Shown here piece by piece: positions 59,653 to 64,000 of a stretch of 64,000 nt of DNA. The position numbers were made by a program, and so were the translations under genes. Source of the DNA: Carnegiea gigantea (lineage: Eukaryota; Streptophyta; Magnoliopsida; Caryophyllales; Cactaceae); NCBI GenBank assembly GCA_029747015.1, contig JAKOGI010002740.1:25404-89403 (forward strand), read 5' to 3'. The notes beneath the pieces were generated by a model. The model saw only the letters and a program-made list of their open reading frames with translations. It ran no database searches and had not been told where the DNA came from. Every line of letters starts with the position of its first letter. Within the stretch, counting starts at the first letter, position 1.

Positions 59653-60626
59653 CAGGCCACTACTGTTTCCAATCTTTAGTAGGCTTTTAAACCTAACACT
59701 ACCATTAGTTTCGTTTTTACCCTTGATTTTCTCGAATGGCCCTTTAACAAGACCAAATGTCATGTACACATCCTCCTCAATCACCCTCATCCTACCGTAG
59801 GTAAACGGCGAAAGTGAGAGCAACTGTCAAAGTTGTAGATCAACCACACCGCTAGTTTTCCCGGTATCATATTAGTTTGTCAGTGCAAGAGGCTGCCAAG
59901 ACCAATTTCTTTGTAGGCCTATCTTAACACTTGTCGTTCAAATTTTTTAATTAGTTGTTGTAATCGCTTAAGCAACATCCTATTGTCGAACTCCTTTGCT
60001 TTCCTAATTTTAATTTTCAATTTCTTTGCCAATTTACGCTTAACATTTCCTGATGCCACCGCGTATTCTTCTTCATTGCTCGTTAGTTCATATTAGCCAT
60101 CTCCGCATGTGTTTCTACCCCCTTGTACATTGTTTTGACTGTTTGAAGATGCAATCTCCCTCCCATGTTACAAATCAACCTGAGTGTTTTAGATTTCATG
60201 TTGGACATTACTTGATTGCATTCCAAAACTTGTAGGTGTAGGTGTAAGTGTAGCAGTAGGTGTTCCCAAATGAATGTACTTCTCAATGCATCCATCACTA
60301 GAGTTGATGTGAGAATTATGAATCTCATACATATACACACAAATAGGGCAGTTCACAGTAGTTGTCACGCATAATCTTTGTAGCTAAGTTTGACTTGTCT
60401 TTCCCTTTTTATCCTTTTTAATCCTTAAGAGCACTACGGTCTACGTTGTTGATTGCAAAAAAATATCATGATAAAGTAAGTTGTGTATTCATAAACATCA
60501 GTACAAATGCCCATGCAAGCAAATAAATCATTGCCCACTACTTTCATTGCTTTGAGCTCCAATCCCACCATCATCTTAAGAATCAACAAACTTTCTTGAA
60601 TTTTGACTTGTCTTTGTACTAACCAT
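59653..60626 (-). pseudogene. Plant-mobile-domain / ULP1-type transposon ORF, 5' exon(s)
   Basis: The likely start at 60626 gives MVSTKTSQNSRKFVDS, then a stop. A basic segment at 60082-59960 reads VKRKLAKKLKIKIRKAKEFD and MLLKRLQQLIKKFERQVL, and then IPGKLAVWLIYNFDSCSHFR, GRMRVIEEDVYMTFGLVKGP. The last two are the hallmark of this plant domain (..LA.WLV.NFD....., .I.EEDVH..LGLP.GP). It runs into the CAGGC duplication, and the protein continues at 52012 on the far side of the Athila-like insertion. Stops and at least one frameshift near the junction mean the gene was already decayed or decayed since. Confidence 0.65.
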
Positions 60627-60689
60627 TTTGGAAAAAGCCAAAAAAAATAACAGATCTCTAATCTCATGACAAACAATTATTAAGCACAA

Positions 60690-61065
60690 ATCTGGCAATA
60701 ACTAATAATGTATTTATTGATCACAAATAAAACAAGGACTAAAATCTAAAACCTGTTGTGAAAAAGTAAACATTTATTCAAGAGACCTTAAATCTACTGA
60801 ATACTAATAAAATATTTGTTAATTACCAAGAATGCAATGACTAAATTCTAAAAGCTATTGCAAAAAGGTAGACACTTATTTAAGAGATCACTAATCTTAT
60901 AACAAATGATCATTAATCTCAAGTTTGTTGATTACTAACATGTGTCTATTAATCACTAACAACAGAAGCAATAGATTCTAAAAGCAATTACAAAATAGCA
61001 AAAATTCATCCAAGCGATTACAAATCTATAGATCACTAATAAAATTTATGTTGATCACCAAGCAA
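60690..61065. repeat. TGATCACTAA-related motifs, third block
   Basis: AGATCACTAATC (60885), TATTAATCACTAAC (60947), AGATCACTAATAAA (61029) and TTGATCACAAA/TTGATCACCAAG variants are spread through the region upstream of the inferred start codon. Confidence 0.6.
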
Positions 61066-61079
61066 CAACACAAAAATTC

Positions 61080-61618
61080 AGTAGATAATAGCCAAAATCG
61101 CGGTAAACTTACCCATAAACCGTAAATCTTGCTCAAGACCTCAATCTGCACCTACAAACAATCCAAAAACACAATTCAACAACAAAATTAGGTAACCCAA
61201 ATGAAAACAAAAAAAGTCGAATAAATCACAGCAAATTACTAAGAACAACCTGCCAACACGAAATCTCTGCAAGAAATTCACCAAGAACAAACTACAAACA
61301 TAAATTCAACACGAAATCTTTATGATGAAGCATGAAATCAATCTAAGCAAAGCAATTACAAGCAATAGCTCATAACAAGATAGAAGAAGAAATAGAGAGT
61401 GAGAAGCAATAGTGAGGAAAGTGCAACGAAAAAGCCAAAGTGAAAATCTTCAGAAGGGAGAGAGTGTGCGTGTGCACAATATTTACTAGGTCATATTAAA
61501 TTTGGTCCATTTAGTCATATCCAATGACTACAGTTGCAATATCCTATTCATCCTATAGAGAAGCTTGTCCTACCTAAGCAGCCTCTTCTATATTAAATTC
61601 CAATCATCACATCCATCA
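61080..61618 (-). other. Probable 5' leader/promoter region of the ULP1-type gene
   Basis: On the minus strand it has a pyrimidine-rich CACTCTCTCCCTTCTG block (about 61468-61445) and TTCTCACTCTCTATTTCTTC near 61400, as in plant 5' untranslated leaders. Possible splice signals occur (TTTGTAG/GTGCAG near 61155, ATGG/GTAAG near 61110). There is no open frame of note. Confidence 0.35.
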
Positions 61619-61891
61619 GATCTATATATATATAATTGATATATATATATATCATATAGCATATTGAATAGATAGATATATATCTATAAGATATATATAT
61701 ACATATATATTATATATAGAAAGATCTATATATATATATGTTTAATATATATATGTAATAGAAATATATAAATACATATACATATACATATTCATATAAA
61801 TATAGACAACTACAGACAACATATAGTACATAAATTACATACTACTATGTTGTATATATATATAGATATATATATCTATTATATATATATA

Positions 61892-61922
<31 letters not shown>

Positions 61923-61983
61923 ATAAATAATATATACTGCAATATGGTGTGGTGTGTGTATATATACAATATATTATATATAG

Positions 61984-62021
<38 letters not shown>

Positions 62022-62171
62022 CTATGTGTGTAATTATATATATAGATATATCTATATATATATATACGATAATATGATATATGTATATGATCTATATATT
62101 ATATATATATAATATATATATATATAATGAATGTATGTATATAAAGAACATATCGTATATATACATATGTC

Positions 62172-62204
<33 letters not shown>

Positions 62205-62334
62205 CATATTATCTATATATATATATTTATATGTAGATACATATATGGGATGTGAATATAAGTATATATGTATGATGTATAATATATATATCTATATATA
62301 TATATTATATATCTATATGATATATATCTATATA

Positions 62335-62366
<32 letters not shown>

Positions 62367-62410
62367 CTATGAATTATGTCGTGTGTCGTGGTAGTGTGTA
62401 TATATATATA

Positions 62411-62453
<43 letters not shown>
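61619..62453. repeat. Long interrupted TA-rich satellite-like tract
   Basis: About 830 bp built almost wholly from TATATA, TATAGATATA, TACATATA and related words, with short GTGTGTG islands near 61951, 62021 and 62380. It carries no gene; the 87-codon frame across it is Tyr/Ile repeat. Confidence 0.95.
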
Positions 62454-62460
<7 letters not shown>

Positions 62461-62825
62461 GCTAAAGGTTAAATAGATTTATTCTAAGGCAAACTGTGCA
62501 AACAATAATTGCATCAAAGCCATCACTGTAGCATAATTCTATATATTTCCTGTATTTCTTTGTTTTACTTGCCAAAAAAGGGAGTTCTATGTCCTAATTT
62601 TTCCTTGATTACGTAAATTGTTCACTTCCAATTGATCGTTTTCATTTTGAAATGTCATTTCATTCTTAGCTCGCTAAATATTGTAGATCATTGTAGTGAA
62701 CATGGCATATTTGATCTCCTTGTAGACCCTCGGTTTCTTTGGTTAAGCATTTGAACACAGCAATACTATAATGTTTGTGTTGTGCATTGAATTTTCAGTT
62801 AGGAAGTAGTCTCCTTCCAAACTCT
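62454..62825. other. Probable 3' region of the L1 LINE
   Basis: Noncoding, lying downstream of the L1 ORF on the minus strand. No poly(A) boundary could be defined because the TA tract follows. Confidence 0.4.
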
Positions 62826-63860
62826 TTAAGCACATGTGCAAGAGAAGAATATATAGTCGAGTGTTTCCTCCCTATCATTACAGAGTGCGCATTCTATGCA
62901 TATACTTGTGATGTATCTTGCTAGTTTGGTGCTTATGAGGAGCTTCCCCCTTATCAATAGCCATGCTATAAATGGGTGTCTAGGAATTGTAATTCTTGCC
63001 CATATAAGCTTTGTCAAATTAGGTTTACTTCCATGTATACCCTGAGTTTACACTGTAAGTGCCAGTTGAACTATCCTTCTAGCGCCATATCTTCCTCACT
63101 GCACTACCCCATTTGAACTCTACCTTTGCTACACATACCTTCGTCTAGTACTAGCAAACATCATGGACTGTGGTATAATGCCATAAGTTTTTATTGATTA
63201 GGTACTTACTACAAACCTATCTTAACCCTAAGATGTCTTTTTACCAAAGCAACATTCCGCACTAGTTTTGCTACCCATGCCCTGTTCCAAGCCTCCAAAT
63301 TCTTGAGGCCTATCCCTCCATTCGCCTTGGCAGGCATGCGTCATTCCAAGCAACATGTGCTACCCTTTGTATTGGCTGTCAGAACTCCAAAGGAAGCTTC
63401 TGTAGAGCCGTTATTCAAGCAATGACCTCTTAATTTTTAAGGAAGTATAAAGACTTCTGCCCAGAAAGTACAAATTCCTAATAAAACTAAGTGAATAAGT
63501 GCTCCGCTAGCATAAGAGAGTTGTCTTATTGACCATGTCTTAATTCTTGCTTTTATCCTGTCTGCTAGGCTTCTACATAACACCTTGCTAAGCCTGCCAG
63601 CTGTTATGCACACTTCTAAATATTGTAAAGGAAGTGTGCCAGTTGTTAACCAAGTGATTTGCAAGAGCACTTGCTTAGTCTCTTACTTGCAGCCACTAAC
63701 AACAACCTGTGCTAATTGAGAAATCCCCAAATGCATCCATCAGACCCCAGACTAAGGGCACACTTGCTGCACAAGGTACCATCATGCCATCTGCCAATAT
63801 TATGGGCACAAGGATTTTGTTTTTTTTCGCATCCTGCGTGGTAATTGAATATCAATTCCT
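62826..63860 (-). pseudogene. L1-type LINE ORF2 C-terminus
   Basis: On the minus strand, ELIFNYHAGCEKKQNPC (about 63860) corresponds to the segment just before the catalytic FADD box (F.YH..C....LTHL.FADD). The FADD itself is degraded. GTLPLQYLEVCI and RIKTWSIRQLSYASGALIHL (63640-63490) match the post-RT block GTLP.RYLGVP..........KSW..K.LS.AGR..LI. The C-terminal zinc-binding domain follows at 63014-62829: WARITIPRHPFIAWLLIRGK, CALCNDREETLDYIFFSC (zf-RVT). Frames change between these parts. The upstream RT and endonuclease are not present before the microsatellite at 63891. Confidence 0.8.
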
Positions 63861-63890
63861 TACTTGCAATTTCAACCGCTAGGGATGGGG

Positions 63891-64000
63891 GTGTGTGTGT
63901 ATATATATATATATACATATATCTAGACACACACACATATATATGTATACATATATACATACATATATATATATACATATATACATATATATATATATAT
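63891..64000. repeat. GT/TA/CA microsatellite at the right edge
   Basis: GTGTGTGT, then TATATATA, then ACACACACA and repeated TACATATA units run to the end of the window. Confidence 0.95.

Noticed and set aside
62131..62394. Tyr/Ile-rich 87-codon frame
   Set aside because: Translation of the TA-rich tract.
1..64000. tRNA, rRNA or conserved host genes
   Set aside because: Reading both strands I found no tRNA-like box pair and no protein segment that was not better explained by a transposable element family.

Overview
This is plant nuclear DNA, most likely from a eudicot. It is AT-rich and almost entirely made of nested, decayed transposable elements. The plant-specific families point to that origin: two CACTA (En/Spm) DNA transposons, Athila-type and Tat-type Ty3/gypsy retrotransposons with degraded tRNA-Asp or intact initiator-Met primer sites, an RTE-type and an L1-type LINE, and an ULP1-type transposon gene. 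I see no intact host gene, tRNA, rRNA or CRISPR array. I cannot name the species.

Layout. 1-8248: a CACTA element on the minus strand, 3' end outside the window. It has an intron-split TNPA-like gene (195-2028), an intron-split TNP2 transposase (2189-5811), a leader containing a 755-bp tandem duplication, and a terminal CACTAC end with subterminal repeats at 8248. 8420-15753: the 3' part of an Athila-type element (RT, RNase H, integrase, an extra ORF and the 3' LTR). 15754-17036: leader and LTR of a minus-strand element. About 17040-22959: a non-autonomous Athila-like element. About 23640-38320: a heavily decayed Tat-type gypsy element with a tandemly duplicated gag-protease segment. Two gag-only LTR elements are nested in it (24193-28901 and 31053-35551). 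39319-40248: an LTR fragment. 40741-44745: a second, more decayed CACTA element. 46270-60626: an intron-containing plant-mobile-domain/ULP1-type gene on the minus strand, apparently broken by an LTR (about 47415-49254) and by a complete Athila-like element (52013-59652, target duplication CAGGC) that itself carries an RTE LINE (55858-57794). 61619-62453: a long TA-rich satellite-like tract. 62826-63860: remains of an L1 LINE. 63891-64000: TA/CA microsatellite.

Nothing here forms a working pathway. The window's value is as a stratified record of insertions. Target duplications and interrupted reading frames order several of the events. Most in-frame stops, and all six mismatches in one primer-binding site, are C-to-T or G-to-A changes, as expected from decay of methylated, silenced DNA. 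I found no convincing new biological system. The best candidates for a second look are the ULP1-type gene with its short TGATCACTAA repeats, the gag-only LTR families, and the 231-codon ORF of the non-autonomous Athila-like element.
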